Source of the DNA: an uncultured Microbulbifer sp.
Lineage (GTDB): Bacteria > Pseudomonadota > Gammaproteobacteria > Pseudomonadales > Cellvibrionaceae
Assembly: GCF_947489355.1 (NCBI RefSeq)
Contig: NZ_CANLDD010000005.1
Span: 1 to 64,000 of the forward strand
Direction: 5' to 3'
Length of the DNA: 64,000 nt
The notes under the pieces were generated by a model. The model saw only the letters and a list, made by a program, of their open reading frames with translations. It did not search any database and was not told the origin of the DNA. The translations under genes and the position numbers were made by a program. This document shows positions 8,799 through 18,619 of the stretch, piece by piece (position 1 is the stretch's first letter; the number at the start of each line of letters is the position of its first letter).

Positions 8799-9440
8799 TC
8801 AAAACTCCCACGCCTTGATCACCAGGGTGACCTGCACAGGGCCGGTGCTGGCGTTGGTCTGAGCCTTGATGCGGGTGGGCAGACGGTAGGGGCCATTTTG
8901 GCGGTAGTCGCTGAAACGGAGCAACCAGCCGGATTGTTGCAAGCTCTGCAGTTGTCCCTGGGCATTGTGCCTCTCAGCGCCTTTGGCCCCGGGGGCCGGC
9001 AGTCCGCGCACCCAGTAAAACATCTCAGCAGCGGGCAGAGGCCAGCCCAGGGTTTGCGCGGTGAGTTGCGACGCGTTGCGTGCCACAACCGGCGGTTCGT
9101 TGCCGCGCATCAGGCTGACGCCGCCGGCGGAGCCGGTAATGACCGTGGTGCCGGCGCCGAGAGGACCACTGAGGTGAATCCGGTAATTCTGTACACCGTT
9201 TTGTGTCCAGACCAGGTTGGCGCTGCCGTTATCCTTTGGAGAGCGCACACCCAGCTTTCCTTTCATGGTCCACTGTTTCAACTGCGCCACCGTTTCTGGT
9301 GCGGCTGTATCCCGCGGCACCTCCGGTGTGTGCTGTTCCCTGGTTTTCTGACTGGCACAGGCGGAGAACAGGAGGGTGAGGGCTGCGACCAGTAGAAAAT
9401 AATAGGTGCGCGCGGAGGATACTTCAGTGATCGGATACAT
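8799..9440 (-). CDS. lolB: Outer-membrane lipoprotein receptor LolB
   Basis: Receives lipoproteins from the periplasmic carrier LolA and inserts them in the outer membrane; itself a lipoprotein. 213 aa with a signal peptide ending in lipobox LFSAC, lipidated Cys28. The mature part shows LolB features: WTMKGKLGVRSP, a GSANLVWTQNG-like beta strand, LTAQTLGWPLPAAEMFYWVRGLP and the C-terminal KAW end. Its start overlaps the end of the TPR lipoprotein gene by 17 bases, so the two are translationally coupled. Confidence 0.95.
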   Translation of the reverse strand: MYPITEVSSARTYYFLLVAALTLLFSACASQKTREQHTPEVPRDTAAPETVAQLKQWTMKGKLGVRSPKDNGSANLVWTQNGVQNYRIHLSGPLGAGTTVITGSAGGVSLMRGNEPPVVARNASQLTAQTLGWPLPAAEMFYWVRGLPAPGAKGAERHNAQGQLQSLQQSGWLLRFSDYRQNGPYRLPTRIKAQTNASTGPVQVTLVIKAWEF

Positions 9441-11226
9441 GCTGTTGTGGTGACTCTTGGATTTGCAGGCGCTTCATTGCGGCCGGAATAATTTCGCTGT
9501 GCGGATGGGTTGCAAGCCCGTCTTTCCAGACCCTGAGTGCACCCGTACGATCCCCCTGTACCCAGAGAACCTCGCCCAGGTGGGCTGCGATTTCGTGATC
9601 GGGCAGTCTCCCCAGTGCCTTGCGCAAATATTTTTCCGCCGCGGTGTAATTACCCAGACGGTACTGTACCCAGCCCATGCTGTCGAGGATGGCGGGATCT
9701 TCCGGTTTCAGCGCCAGGGCCTTGCGGATCAGTTGGAGTGCTTCCCCGCGGCGCGACGGATCGCCGATCAACTTGTAGCCCAGTGCGTTCAGCACGGTGG
9801 CGTTTTGTGGGTCGCGCTTGAGTAAGCTGCGCAGATCGCGTTCAAAGGCGGTGGCATTGCCGAGTTGATCGTTGAGTAAGGCGCGGGTATACATCAGGCG
9901 GCTACTGGCACTGTTGGCTGCGAGCCCCTGTTCGACTCTCTCCAGTGCCAGTTGCGGCTCGCCGTTTTTACGCAGCAGTTCAACCTCCATAAGGTAGAAG
10001 TGTTCTTCCTGCACAGGGTGTTCTTGGCGAAGTTCGGCAAACCACTGCCGGTTGTTCATGTGTTGGCCAGTGGCGGCGAGCAAACGGGTGCCGCGGGTGA
10101 TGGCTTCCAGGTAATCGTTGCCGGGTTGGACCTGGCGAAAATGTTCGACAGCGGTGGTGAGCTCCTGCTGCTTCTCAGCTACGCCCCCCAGATAAAAATG
10201 CGCTGAGGATTCGTGTTGCCTCAATTCCAGCAACTTTGTAAACAGTGGCTTGGCCGCGTCTATCTGGTTGGTTTCATATTCAATCAGGGCAAGGGACAGG
10301 ATCAGGTTGCCATCTTCGGGGCGCTGTTTGACCAGTTCGGCAAACTGCTGGCGTGCCAGAGCCAGATCCTCGCGAATCAGCAAGCGCGCATACTGCAGGC
10401 GCAAGCGGCCCTCGCCGGGGTGGATGTTGACCAGATTTTCCAATAGTTCGATGGCGTCGCGACGCTTGCCGAGATCGACCAGCAGGTGGCTCTCCAGCAA
10501 TGGTGCATCGAGCTGATCCGGGTGCTGCTCCTGGACCTGGTGTACTAGGGTGAGTGCGCGACCGTACTGCTTGCCGGCGCGCAATGCCATGGCATAGGCC
10601 AGAATCACTTCATCGTTAAGGGGGTATTCCTGTGCCAGAAGGGCAAGCTTTGCCAGGGTTTGTGCATCGAGCTTTTGCTGGGCGATGGCGGTGGAGGCGA
10701 GGGACTGCAGAGGCGGCTTGCCACCCAATGCCAGGGCTTTTTCTGCATGCGCCAGGGCGGTCGGCAAAACCCCGGCCAGGGTCAGTTCCGCAGTTACCGC
10801 CAGTTGGGCCTCGGTGTTTTCCGGCTCCAGTTCGACCCACAACTGGGCTGAGCGCAGGGCTGCCTGGCGGGCATTGAGGAAGCGGGCAATGCGCGTGGCG
10901 CGAGCGGCCACGCCGGCATCCTTGGTGACCTCCGCCTGGTGGTAGTAATTGGCCAGAGCGACATCGTAGTGTTTGCGAATACCGGCAACTTCCGCCACCA
11001 GCAGGGTGTAGAAGGTATCGATGGGAAAGGCCCGCGTAACGGCCTGCCGGGATGAGCCCGCTGTTTTTGTCTTTTGCCTCTGTATGGCCTGGCCGGGGGG
11101 CTCGCCTGTATCCTCCCTCGATGGTACCCGATTACAGGCCCCCAGCATGAGTAGAAAGCAGAGACTTAAGAGCAGGGTGAAACTGGTGGCCTGGGGCTTT
11201 GCGGATAACAGGCGGGGTGGGAGCAT
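9424..11226 (-). CDS. Tetratricopeptide-repeat lipoprotein
   Basis: A 600-aa protein with a lipoprotein signal peptide (lipobox MLGAC, Cys31) followed by an alpha-helical superhelix of many TPR units from about residue 65 to the end. The repeats are clearest at the C-terminus (ALGYKLIGD, LDSMGWVQYRLGNYTAAEKYLRKAL). It corresponds to the TPR protein lying between hemA and lolB in Pseudomonas, a conserved neighbour of unknown exact role, probably an outer-membrane-anchored scaffold for protein assembly. It is divergent from hemA. The fold call is firm; the function is not known. Confidence 0.9.
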   Translation of the reverse strand: MLPPRLLSAKPQATSFTLLLSLCFLLMLGACNRVPSREDTGEPPGQAIQRQKTKTAGSSRQAVTRAFPIDTFYTLLVAEVAGIRKHYDVALANYYHQAEVTKDAGVAARATRIARFLNARQAALRSAQLWVELEPENTEAQLAVTAELTLAGVLPTALAHAEKALALGGKPPLQSLASTAIAQQKLDAQTLAKLALLAQEYPLNDEVILAYAMALRAGKQYGRALTLVHQVQEQHPDQLDAPLLESHLLVDLGKRRDAIELLENLVNIHPGEGRLRLQYARLLIREDLALARQQFAELVKQRPEDGNLILSLALIEYETNQIDAAKPLFTKLLELRQHESSAHFYLGGVAEKQQELTTAVEHFRQVQPGNDYLEAITRGTRLLAATGQHMNNRQWFAELRQEHPVQEEHFYLMEVELLRKNGEPQLALERVEQGLAANSASSRLMYTRALLNDQLGNATAFERDLRSLLKRDPQNATVLNALGYKLIGDPSRRGEALQLIRKALALKPEDPAILDSMGWVQYRLGNYTAAEKYLRKALGRLPDHEIAAHLGEVLWVQGDRTGALRVWKDGLATHPHSEIIPAAMKRLQIQESPQQHVSDH

Positions 11227-11269
11227 AGATCGTGTCCATACGTTGCTGGGCGCGGGAGCGGGGGTCGAG

Positions 11270-11301
11270 TGACATGTTTTAACCGATTAAGGCCATATAA
11301 T
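11270..11301 (+). promoter_or_regulatory. Candidate hemA promoter
   Basis: A consensus -10 TATAAT is at 11296-11301, about 160 bp upstream of hemA in the divergent gap with the TPR gene. The only -35-like hexamer, TGACAT at 11270-11275, is spaced 20 bases away, which is longer than ideal, so the -35 assignment is weak. Confidence 0.4.
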
Positions 11302-11461
11302 TCTAGTCGTGAATCGGTCTCCGCACGGCGGGCTCCGGGTATCCCGGCCAAATCAGCGCGCAATTTAACCGCCCGCCGGCCTTGCAAGCGAGGCGGCGGC
11401 CCCTGAAAATGCGCCCCCAATGTGAACTTCGCACTTCGAGATTGAACACCGACGAAACGCT

Positions 11462-12739
11462 ATGCCATTTGTTATCCTGGGTATCAACCACGACAGCGCA
11501 CCCATAGAGGTACGCGAGCGGGTGGCTTTCGCGCCCGAGGTGATGCCCGGTGCCCTGGGGGATGCGCGAAAAATGCCCGACTGTCGGGAGCTTGCCATCC
11601 TCTCCACCTGCAACCGCACCGAGCTTTATGGGACCATCGACGCGGAGTCTCTGCTCCGGTGGCTCGCAGAATACCATTGTATACCGCTGGAGCAATTGCA
11701 AGGCTGCAGTTACCGCTATAGCGGGGAGGCGGCGGTACGACATATGATGCGCGTCGCCTGCGGCCTTGACTCCCTGGTCCTGGGCGAGCCGCAGATTCTC
11801 GGGCAGATCAAGTCGGCCTATGCGGTGGCGCGGGAATCCGGCAGCGTCGGCAGTGCGCTGCACCGGGTGTTCCAGCGGGTGTTTACTGTGGCGAAAAAAG
11901 TGCGCACTGAGACAGCCATCGGTGAAAACCCGGTGTCTGTGGCCTATGCTGCGGTGTCCCTGGCCTCGCGTATTTTTACCGATCTGAAAAGACAGACGGT
12001 GCTGTTGATCGGCGCCGGTGAGACGGTTGAACTGTTGGCGCGACACCTGCTGGATCAGGGAATCAGGCAGTTGATTGTGGCCAATCGCACCTTGAGTCGC
12101 GCACAGGTGCTGGCGGAGAATTTCGGTGCGGAGGCTATTCTGCTTGCCGATATTCCCGAGCATCTGGTCCGCGCGGATATTGTCATCAGCTCCACCGCCA
12201 GCCAGTTGCCCATTCTGGGCAAGGGCGCGGTGGAATCAGCGCTGCGCAAGCGCCGCCACAGTCCGATGTTTATGGTCGACATCGCCGTACCGCGGGATAT
12301 AGAACCCCAGGTGGGGGAGCTCGATGATGTCTATCTGTATACGGTGGACGATCTGCGCGGTGTAATTGATGAGGGCATGCGCTCCCGCGAGAAAGCCGCT
12401 GAAGCTGCCGGGGCGATAGTGGACGCAGCCGCGGCAGAATTTACCAAAGAGAGCCGGGCGCTCGGGGCGGTGGATACCATTCGCAGCTACCGCCAGCGCG
12501 CCCAGGAAATCAGCGGCGCGGAACTGGAGCGGGTGCTGTTGCAACTGGACAAGGGCGGGGACCCGCGCCGTTTGATGGAACAACTGGTCCGGACACTGAC
12601 GAACAAACTGATCCACGCGCCCACCGTCAGCTTAAAGAAAGCTACTGCCGATGGCGATCTGGAACGCCTGCGCATTGTGCGCGAGGTTGTGGGATTGGAC
12701 GACCTCGCCGATATAGCACTAGAGAAAAAGCACAAATGA
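11462..12739 (+). CDS. hemA: Glutamyl-tRNA reductase
   Basis: First committed step of C5-pathway tetrapyrrole synthesis: NADPH-dependent reduction of glutamyl-tRNA to glutamate-1-semialdehyde. 425 aa, normal length. The catalytic Cys50 is in the signature [10 protein letters not shown]. The NADPH Rossmann domain shows [17 protein letters not shown], and [13 protein letters not shown] is the conserved segment after it. The C-terminal helical dimerisation domain ends at the prfA overlap (ATGA, four bases). The hemA-prfA-prmC order is standard in gammaproteobacteria. Confidence 0.97.
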   Translation: MPFVILGINHDSAPIEVRERVAFAPEVMPGALGDARKMPDCRELAILSTCNRTELYGTIDAESLLRWLAEYHCIPLEQLQGCSYRYSGEAAVRHMMRVACGLDSLVLGEPQILGQIKSAYAVARESGSVGSALHRVFQRVFTVAKKVRTETAIGENPVSVAYAAVSLASRIFTDLKRQTVLLIGAGETVELLARHLLDQGIRQLIVANRTLSRAQVLAENFGAEAILLADIPEHLVRADIVISSTASQLPILGKGAVESALRKRRHSPMFMVDIAVPRDIEPQVGELDDVYLYTVDDLRGVIDEGMRSREKAAEAAGAIVDAAAAEFTKESRALGAVDTIRSYRQRAQEISGAELERVLLQLDKGGDPRRLMEQLVRTLTNKLIHAPTVSLKKATADGDLERLRIVREVVGLDDLADIALEKKHK

Positions 12740-13818
12740 AAGAGTCGCTACTGAACAAGCTGGATCACCTGCAGGAGCGCCACGAGGAGATTTCCGCGCT
12801 GCTCGGTGATGCCGGCGTGATCGCCGATCAGGAACAGTTCCGCGACCTGTCGCGAGAGTATGCCGAGTTGGAGGAAGTGGTGAAATGCTACGGCCGCTAC
12901 AGGCAACTGCAGGAGGATATGGCCGCGGCGCGGGAGATGCTCAGCGAGCAGGATTCAGAAATGCGCGAGATGGCGCAGGAGGAATTGCGCGAGGCACAGG
13001 TTCAGGTGGCGCCTTTGGAGCGTGAACTGCAGACCCTGTTGCTGCCCCGCGATCCCAATGACCGCAAAAATGTCTTCCTGGAGATCCGCGCTGGAACCGG
13101 TGGCGATGAGGCGGCGATTTTTTCCGGCGATCTGTTTCGCATGTATTCCCGCTACGCGGAAAAACAGGGCTGGCGCCTGGAGATTATCAGTGAAAATCCC
13201 GGTGAGCACGGCGGTTATAAGGAAATCATTACCCGCGTGGCGGGCGAGAATGTCTATGCAAAGCTCAAGTTCGAGTCCGGTGCCCACCGTGTACAGCGGG
13301 TTCCGGAGACCGAGTCCCAGGGGCGTATCCACACCTCCGCCTGCACCGTGGCGGTCATGCCGGAGCCGGATGAACGCGATGCCATTGAGGTCAACCGGGC
13401 CGATTTGCGCGTGGATACCTATCGCGCCTCCGGCGCCGGTGGCCAGCATGTGAACAAAACCGACTCCGCCGTGCGCCTGACCCATATCCCCACGGGCATC
13501 GTGGTGGAGTGCCAGGACGAACGCTCCCAGCACAAGAACCGCGCCAAGGCCATGGCACTGTTGCAGGCCAAACTCTCCAGTGCGCAGGAAGCGGCAGCGG
13601 CACAGGAAATTTCCGATGCGCGCAAAAGCCTGGTGGGCAGCGGTGACCGTTCCGAGCGCATTCGCACCTACAATTTTCCCCAGGGGCGGGTGACCGATCA
13701 CCGTATCGGTCTGACCCTGTACAAGCTGGATGAGGTGATACAGGGCGCTCTGGAGGCAGTGATCGAGCCGCTGCGCACCGAGCACCAGGCGGACCAGTTG
13801 GCAGCCATGGGCCAGTAG
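12736..13818 (+). CDS. prfA: Peptide chain release factor 1
   Basis: Recognises UAA and UAG stop codons and triggers peptide release. 360 aa. The catalytic GGQ lies in [22 protein letters not shown]. The codon-reading tripeptide reads PET in [13 protein letters not shown], where E. coli RF1 has PAT; only the first and third positions of PxT are strictly needed. Other hallmarks are [12 protein letters not shown] and [11 protein letters not shown]. Translationally coupled to hemA by a four-base overlap, and followed by prmC, which methylates its GGQ glutamine. Confidence 0.97.
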   Translation: MKESLLNKLDHLQERHEEISALLGDAGVIADQEQFRDLSREYAELEEVVKCYGRYRQLQEDMAAAREMLSEQDSEMREMAQEELREAQVQVAPLERELQTLLLPRDPNDRKNVFLEIRAGTGGDEAAIFSGDLFRMYSRYAEKQGWRLEIISENPGEHGGYKEIITRVAGENVYAKLKFESGAHRVQRVPETESQGRIHTSACTVAVMPEPDERDAIEVNRADLRVDTYRASGAGGQHVNKTDSAVRLTHIPTGIVVECQDERSQHKNRAKAMALLQAKLSSAQEAAAAQEISDARKSLVGSGDRSERIRTYNFPQGRVTDHRIGLTLYKLDEVIQGALEAVIEPLRTEHQADQLAAMGQ

Positions 13819-13857
13819 TGCTGATGTTTGTACGCCGCTACAGGTAGCTGTTTGCGT

Positions 13858-14718
13858 ATGGCCAGTGTCAAGGACAATATTGCTCGCTGGGGGGAATTGA
13901 CCCACAGCGAGTCGGCGCGATTGGATACTGAGATTCTGCTCGGCCATATCCTGGCTCGCGGGCGCGCCTGGCTCTACACCTGGCCGGAATACCAGCTGAC
14001 ACCGGCCCAGCAAAGCGCATTCGATGGGCTGCTGGCGCGTCGCAGACGTGGGGAGCCGGTGGCACACCTGACCGGCGAGCGGGAATTCTGGTCGCTCAGA
14101 TTAAAAGTCGATGCCTCCACTCTGATTCCCCGCCCGGACACCGAGCTGCTGGTGGAGACGGCCCTGGCGCTCTGCCCGCAGGAAAAGGTGCGCGCACTGG
14201 ATCTGGGTACTGGCAGTGGGGCCATAGCACTGGCGCTGGCTGCAGAGAGACCGGGCTGGCAGATTATTGCCGCGGAGAGATCTGGCACGGCCCTGGCGCT
14301 GGCCGAGGAAAACCGTCGCAACCTCGGCTTTCACAATGTGGAGATACACCGGAGTGACTGGTTCGCACAGTTGCCACCCCAGCGCTTCGCGCTGATCGTC
14401 AGTAACCCTCCCTATATCGACAGTGCCGATCCACACCTGCAACAGGGTGATGTGCGCTTCGAGCCGCGCTCTGCACTGGTGGCGGGACGTCGGGGCCTCG
14501 CGGATATCGAGCATATCGCGGCGTGTGCCGGTGATTACCTGGAGGTGGGGGGCTGGTTGCTGGTGGAGCACGGCTGGCAGCAGGCGGCGCGGGTGCGGAA
14601 GATTTTTACCGCGGCCGGTTTTATCGATGTGCAAAGCCGCAGGGATTATTGCCGCAGGGAAAGAATAACACTGGGGACACGGGGGCGAATACAACCGCAG
14701 TTGCCTGCCGGCACATAA
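13858..14718 (+). CDS. prmC: Release-factor glutamine methyltransferase PrmC
   Basis: SAM-dependent N5-methylation of the GGQ glutamine of release factors, including the product of the preceding gene. 286 aa from the ATG at 13858 (a TTG ten codons upstream is the only alternative and lacks a good ribosome-binding site). The SAM site is LDLGTGSGAIALALA, the catalytic NPPY is in IVSNPPYIDSAD, and the N-terminal helical domain that binds release factors covers about residues 1-85 with LIPRPDTELLVE just after it. It begins 39 bp after prfA. Confidence 0.96.
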   Translation: MASVKDNIARWGELTHSESARLDTEILLGHILARGRAWLYTWPEYQLTPAQQSAFDGLLARRRRGEPVAHLTGEREFWSLRLKVDASTLIPRPDTELLVETALALCPQEKVRALDLGTGSGAIALALAAERPGWQIIAAERSGTALALAEENRRNLGFHNVEIHRSDWFAQLPPQRFALIVSNPPYIDSADPHLQQGDVRFEPRSALVAGRRGLADIEHIAACAGDYLEVGGWLLVEHGWQQAARVRKIFTAAGFIDVQSRRDYCRRERITLGTRGRIQPQLPAGT

Positions 14719-14748
14719 GCATCCCGGCGCTGAAAGGAGGGGGAATCT

Positions 14749-15651
14749 GTGCACGATCACGTCCATCACCGCAGCGGCAACGGCGCCTTGCGCCCGCTGC
14801 TGATCGCTTTCCTGCTCACGCTGGGTTTCTCCTTTGTGGAAGTGGTGGGAGGCTGGCTGTCCGGTTCCCTTGCGCTGCTGAGCGATGCGGGACATATGCT
14901 CACGGACGCTTTTGCTCTGGCGCTCGGGGCCGTCGCTGCGGTGCTGGCAAAAAAACCGGCGGATTGGGATCTGTCTTTTGGCTGGGGTCGGGCGGAAGTG
15001 TTGGCGGCGGTGATCAACGGCCTGCTTATGCTGCTGATTGTCGCAGCTATCTCCTTTGCGGCGATCGACCGGCTGCGCAACCCCCAGCCGGTGCAGGGCG
15101 GTATAGTCATGCTGATCGCTTTTGTCGGGCTACTGGTCAATATTCTGGCGGCATGGGCACTTTACCGGGGTGAGCGCACACTCAATATCCGCGGGGCTCT
15201 GTTGCATGTGATGGGGGATTTGCTGGGCTCGGTGGCGGCGCTTATCTCCGGGGCGGTGATCTATCTGAGCGGCTGGTTGCCCATCGATCCACTGCTGTCG
15301 CTGTTGATCTGCCTGCTGATCCTGATTTCCTGTGTGCGCCTGTTGCGCGATGCGGTCGATGTGTTGATGGAGCGGGTACCGCGGGAGCTGAGCCTGCCGG
15401 TGGTGGGTGAGACCCTGGCGCGGGTCAGCGGGGTGCGCTCCGTGCACGATCTGCATATCTGGCGGCTGGACTCCAGTACCGTTTCACTTTCGGCACATAT
15501 TGTAGTGGACGATCTGTCGGCCTGGCCGGCGGTGCTGGCGCGCCTGCGGGCAACTCTGATCAAGCGCTTTGGTATCGAACATATCACCCTGCAGCCGGAA
15601 CCGATTGAGCAGGTCGAGCCGGTGATTATCGACAGGGTCAGCGCACCCTGA
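14749..15651 (+). CDS. Cation diffusion facilitator (CDF) efflux transporter
   Basis: Proton-coupled exporter of divalent metal such as zinc, in the inner membrane. 300 aa with six predicted membrane helices. The metal site is visible as HMLTDAFALA in helix 2 and HVMGDLLGS in helix 5, the HxxxD pairs typical of the zinc-type branch. The short N-terminus carries His residues (HDHVHH) and the C-terminal cytosolic domain has DLHIWRLDS and ITLQPEP. The start is a GTG at 14749 with a strong AAAGGAGG upstream. It follows prmC by 30 bp and may share its transcript. Confidence 0.92.
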   Translation: MHDHVHHRSGNGALRPLLIAFLLTLGFSFVEVVGGWLSGSLALLSDAGHMLTDAFALALGAVAAVLAKKPADWDLSFGWGRAEVLAAVINGLLMLLIVAAISFAAIDRLRNPQPVQGGIVMLIAFVGLLVNILAAWALYRGERTLNIRGALLHVMGDLLGSVAALISGAVIYLSGWLPIDPLLSLLICLLILISCVRLLRDAVDVLMERVPRELSLPVVGETLARVSGVRSVHDLHIWRLDSSTVSLSAHIVVDDLSAWPAVLARLRATLIKRFGIEHITLQPEPIEQVEPVIIDRVSAP

Positions 15652-15660
15652 TACCGGGGC

Positions 15661-17130
15661 TCAATCTTCCTCGTTCAGCGGTTCCGGGACCGTATCGGCA
15701 GAGGGTGTGCGTGGCGGTTTGAGCGCCTGGGCCTGCTCGGCTGCGGGGGTTTCTGCGACCACTTCCTGGGGTTGGCTGATCTGTTCCCCCGGGGCCTGGA
15801 TACCGATATGGTAGGCGGCGAAACCGGGCTGTACTACCTGGTTTTGCGCCATACCGAGAATACGCCCGTTGTGTTCTGAGCGAATCTCGCTGCGCACGTT
15901 GGTGATGGGGTTGGTGACCGTGCCGAGCAGGTCCCCCCGGCCTATAAACGCGCCGAGTTGTACCGCACTGAAGATGATGCCGCCGGTGGTGGCGCGCTGC
16001 CAGGTGGAATTGTAATACACCGGTTCCGGGTCACCCCACAGGCGAAATTTGCTCACCATGCCCAGTTGGTGCAGGAGGGTGCGAATCCCTTTCACACTGT
16101 GACTGACAGACAACTCGTCGAGCACCATGGGTGCGCCCGCCTCCAGTGTAACGGTAGGAATGCCCGCCTCTACCGCGGCGCGGCGCAGTGTGCCTTTGGC
16201 GCCGGTGCTGTGCAGTACCACGGTGGCACCGAAGCCCTGGGTCAGTTTCACGACTTTCGGATTGCTCAGGTCGCCGCGCAGCTGCGGCAGGTTGGTTCGA
16301 TAAAAAGAGCCCGTGTGCAGGTCGACCACCGCATTGCAATGGCTGATCACTTCGTGGAAAAACGAATGGGCGATGCGCGCCGCGGAGGAGCCATGGGGAT
16401 CGCCAGGGAAGTACCTGTTCAGGTCGCGACGATCAGTGAGGTAGCGGGAGCCGCGGTGAAAGCCCTGCAGGTTCACGATGGGCACCCCGACAACAGCGCC
16501 GTTCAAGTGTTCGGCATCCAGGTCATACAGTACCCGCCGTACGGTTTCTATGCTGTTGAGCTCGTCGCCATGCACTGCGGCGGTAAGGCACAGTACCGGA
16601 CCCGGTTTGGCGCCGTTCACCACGAGTACAGGGGTGGGACTGTACACTCCTTCAAAGTGTTGGCTGGGAGACCAGGCCAGGCGGGTAGCGGTTGCCGGCG
16701 GTACTTCAGCGCCGAGCAGGCGCAGGGGCTTGGCGTCCTCCCTGGGCCCTGGTGAGAGGGTTACCGCAGTGGGGGTTTCCAAATTGCTGGCGGTTTCCCG
16801 CACAGGTTGCGCCTTCGCCTCTCTCTTGGCTGTATGCGCGGGCTCCAGTTCTGCGATGGGCTGGTCCAGCTGCAGGTTTTCCGCCTGTGGCAGGGATGCC
16901 TGTGTACTGCTGTTCGGGATAGCGTCAGGTGAGTGCGGTGTATCGCCGTTGGGCACTGGCGGTGCCGGCAGATTGATAGCCGGATGATCCAGGTGCAGGT
17001 TTTCCGCCCGGGACACAAGGGTTTTTTGCGCCGGATCGGCCCCACTCAGGCCCTGGGCCTGAGTGGCGGTTACCAGCAGGGCAAGACCCAGCAAGCGCTG
17101 GAATCTGCGCGGGGAGCGGCGCGGGATCAT
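15661..17130 (-). CDS. Exported AspA/AstE-type zinc amidohydrolase-like protein
   Basis: 489-aa protein with an N-terminal signal peptide (arginine-rich start, hydrophobic 12-25) and a C-terminal succinylglutamate desuccinylase/aspartoacylase (M14-like) domain from about residue 140. Zinc ligands are visible: His187 and Glu190 in HGDE and His272 in DLHTG; RDLNRYFPG matches the conserved substrate-binding region. Between signal and enzyme lies a proline-rich linker of about 110 residues with a duplicated motif, AENLHLDHPAINL (42-54) and AENLQLDQPIAEL (83-95). Known relatives are cytosolic acylamino-acid hydrolases; this one seems to act in the periplasm. A peptide or acyl-peptide substrate is possible but unproven. 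Confidence 0.8.
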   Translation of the reverse strand: MIPRRSPRRFQRLLGLALLVTATQAQGLSGADPAQKTLVSRAENLHLDHPAINLPAPPVPNGDTPHSPDAIPNSSTQASLPQAENLQLDQPIAELEPAHTAKREAKAQPVRETASNLETPTAVTLSPGPREDAKPLRLLGAEVPPATATRLAWSPSQHFEGVYSPTPVLVVNGAKPGPVLCLTAAVHGDELNSIETVRRVLYDLDAEHLNGAVVGVPIVNLQGFHRGSRYLTDRRDLNRYFPGDPHGSSAARIAHSFFHEVISHCNAVVDLHTGSFYRTNLPQLRGDLSNPKVVKLTQGFGATVVLHSTGAKGTLRRAAVEAGIPTVTLEAGAPMVLDELSVSHSVKGIRTLLHQLGMVSKFRLWGDPEPVYYNSTWQRATTGGIIFSAVQLGAFIGRGDLLGTVTNPITNVRSEIRSEHNGRILGMAQNQVVQPGFAAYHIGIQAPGEQISQPQEVVAETPAAEQAQALKPPRTPSADTVPEPLNEED

Positions 17131-17218
17131 GGTTTACTCCGGTCAGTTTCTTATTCTGGGCCGCGCCGACGGTACTGTTTCTGCCCGACACAGGTGCAAA
17201 CTTGGAGCGCAGATCGGA

Positions 17219-18619
17219 TCAGGGCGTTCCCTGGAATGGTGAAGTTTCTCTGGTTGTAGTGAGCTCCCGCGCGATTGTGATGGCTCTGCGGCTGGTGCGC
17301 CAAAAACGCATTGCCAACAGGATCGAGGCGGTGCCGAGGCCGATACAGACCCCGGCCCAGTAGCCATAAACCCCCCACAAGTTCTCCCCTAGCCAATAGG
17401 CACTGGAGAGCCCCACCAGCCAGTAGGAGAACAGCTGGATAAACATGGGCACGCGGGTGTCTTTGTATCCCCGCAGGGCGCCCCAGGTCATGGCCTGGGC
17501 GACATCAACCAGCTGGAATGCCGCACACAACAACAGTAGATTGGTGGCCACGGCGACAATCTCTGTATTGCTGGTGTAGACCTGTACGAAAAATCCGCGC
17601 AGGCTGATCAACAGGACTCCGGTACCAAGCGCGTAAAGCACGCCGGTGCCAATGCCCACCTTGCCCGCAAACAGGGCCCGCTTGGGCCGCCCCTGACCCA
17701 GTAGCTGGGCAGTGCGGATGCTCAGAGCCTGAGCGAGTGCCAGGGCCACCAGATAGAAGATGGAGCCCACGTTCATACCGATCTGGTGGGCGGAGACGAT
17801 TGCTGCACCGTATGGCGCCAGCAAGACGGTCAGGCTCGCAAAAAAAGTGACCTCACTGGCGGCACCGACACACACCGGCAAACCCACTGCCAGCAGATGC
17901 ACGAGGGTGGGCCAATGGGGCTTGGAGGGCGTCAACTTGAGTTTAAGCGCACGGTATGCGGGGTCGCTGCAGGCGTGCCAGAACAGCGCCAGGGCGATCA
18001 GGCAGCTGAGCGCGGCAGTGGCCCAGCCGCAACCCGCACCCCCCATGGCGGGTATCGGGCCGGCGCCGAATACTAAGAGTATATCCAGCGGAATGTTGAG
18101 TACTGCCGCGGCGAGGTAGATGCGCATAACCGGGCGCACCTGCCCCATGCCTTCGCAGTAACCGCGCAGTGCCGTGCCCAGGGCGAAGGGCAGGGTGCCG
18201 ACGGTCAGGGCCAGGATATAGTTTTGCAAAACCTGTCGTACAGGCGCTTCCGTATCTATCCACTGACTCCAGACCGGTACGGCCAATAGGGCCAGAACCA
18301 CCAGGAGACCACCGGCGAATGCGATCCAAAGTCCCTGCTGCAGTTGTCGGGCACAGCCTTTCTCATCCCTCGCACCGCGCAGGTGGGCCACGAGTGGAGA
18401 TACCGCCGCGAGCAAACCGATCAGGGTTACAGCGCATACCGCCCAGATACTGGAGCCGAGAGCCAGGCCCGCCAGATCCACTTCGCCGGCGCGACCGGCT
18501 ACGATGGTATCCACAACGCCCATGCTCACAACGGCCAGGTTGCTGACCGCCAGGGGCCCACCCAGCGTGGTCAGGCGGGACAATTCGGTGGAAATGGCGT
18601 GTCGATAAAGCTTAAACAA
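17219..18619 (-). CDS. MATE-family multidrug efflux transporter
   Basis: Inner-membrane antiporter of the MATE/NorM type, 466 aa with twelve hydrophobic segments in two six-helix halves. The start of helix 1 region, LGGPLAVSNLAVVSMGVVDTIVAG, is typical. Relatives export cationic drugs and dyes against sodium or protons. Translation seems to begin at a TTG at 18617-18619: an in-frame stop lies eight codons upstream and the first ATG would cut into helix 1. The exact start is uncertain. It follows the divergent 527-bp gap before the DoxX gene. Confidence 0.9.
   Translation of the reverse strand: MFKLYRHAISTELSRLTTLGGPLAVSNLAVVSMGVVDTIVAGRAGEVDLAGLALGSSIWAVCAVTLIGLLAAVSPLVAHLRGARDEKGCARQLQQGLWIAFAGGLLVVLALLAVPVWSQWIDTEAPVRQVLQNYILALTVGTLPFALGTALRGYCEGMGQVRPVMRIYLAAAVLNIPLDILLVFGAGPIPAMGGAGCGWATAALSCLIALALFWHACSDPAYRALKLKLTPSKPHWPTLVHLLAVGLPVCVGAASEVTFFASLTVLLAPYGAAIVSAHQIGMNVGSIFYLVALALAQALSIRTAQLLGQGRPKRALFAGKVGIGTGVLYALGTGVLLISLRGFFVQVYTSNTEIVAVATNLLLLCAAFQLVDVAQAMTWGALRGYKDTRVPMFIQLFSYWLVGLSSAYWLGENLWGVYGYWAGVCIGLGTASILLAMRFWRTSRRAITIARELTTTRETSPFQGTP

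Noticed and set aside
12955-14067. 370-codon minus-strand frame opposite prfA and prmC
   Set aside because: A GC-rich shadow frame; prfA and prmC on the other strand have complete family motifs.
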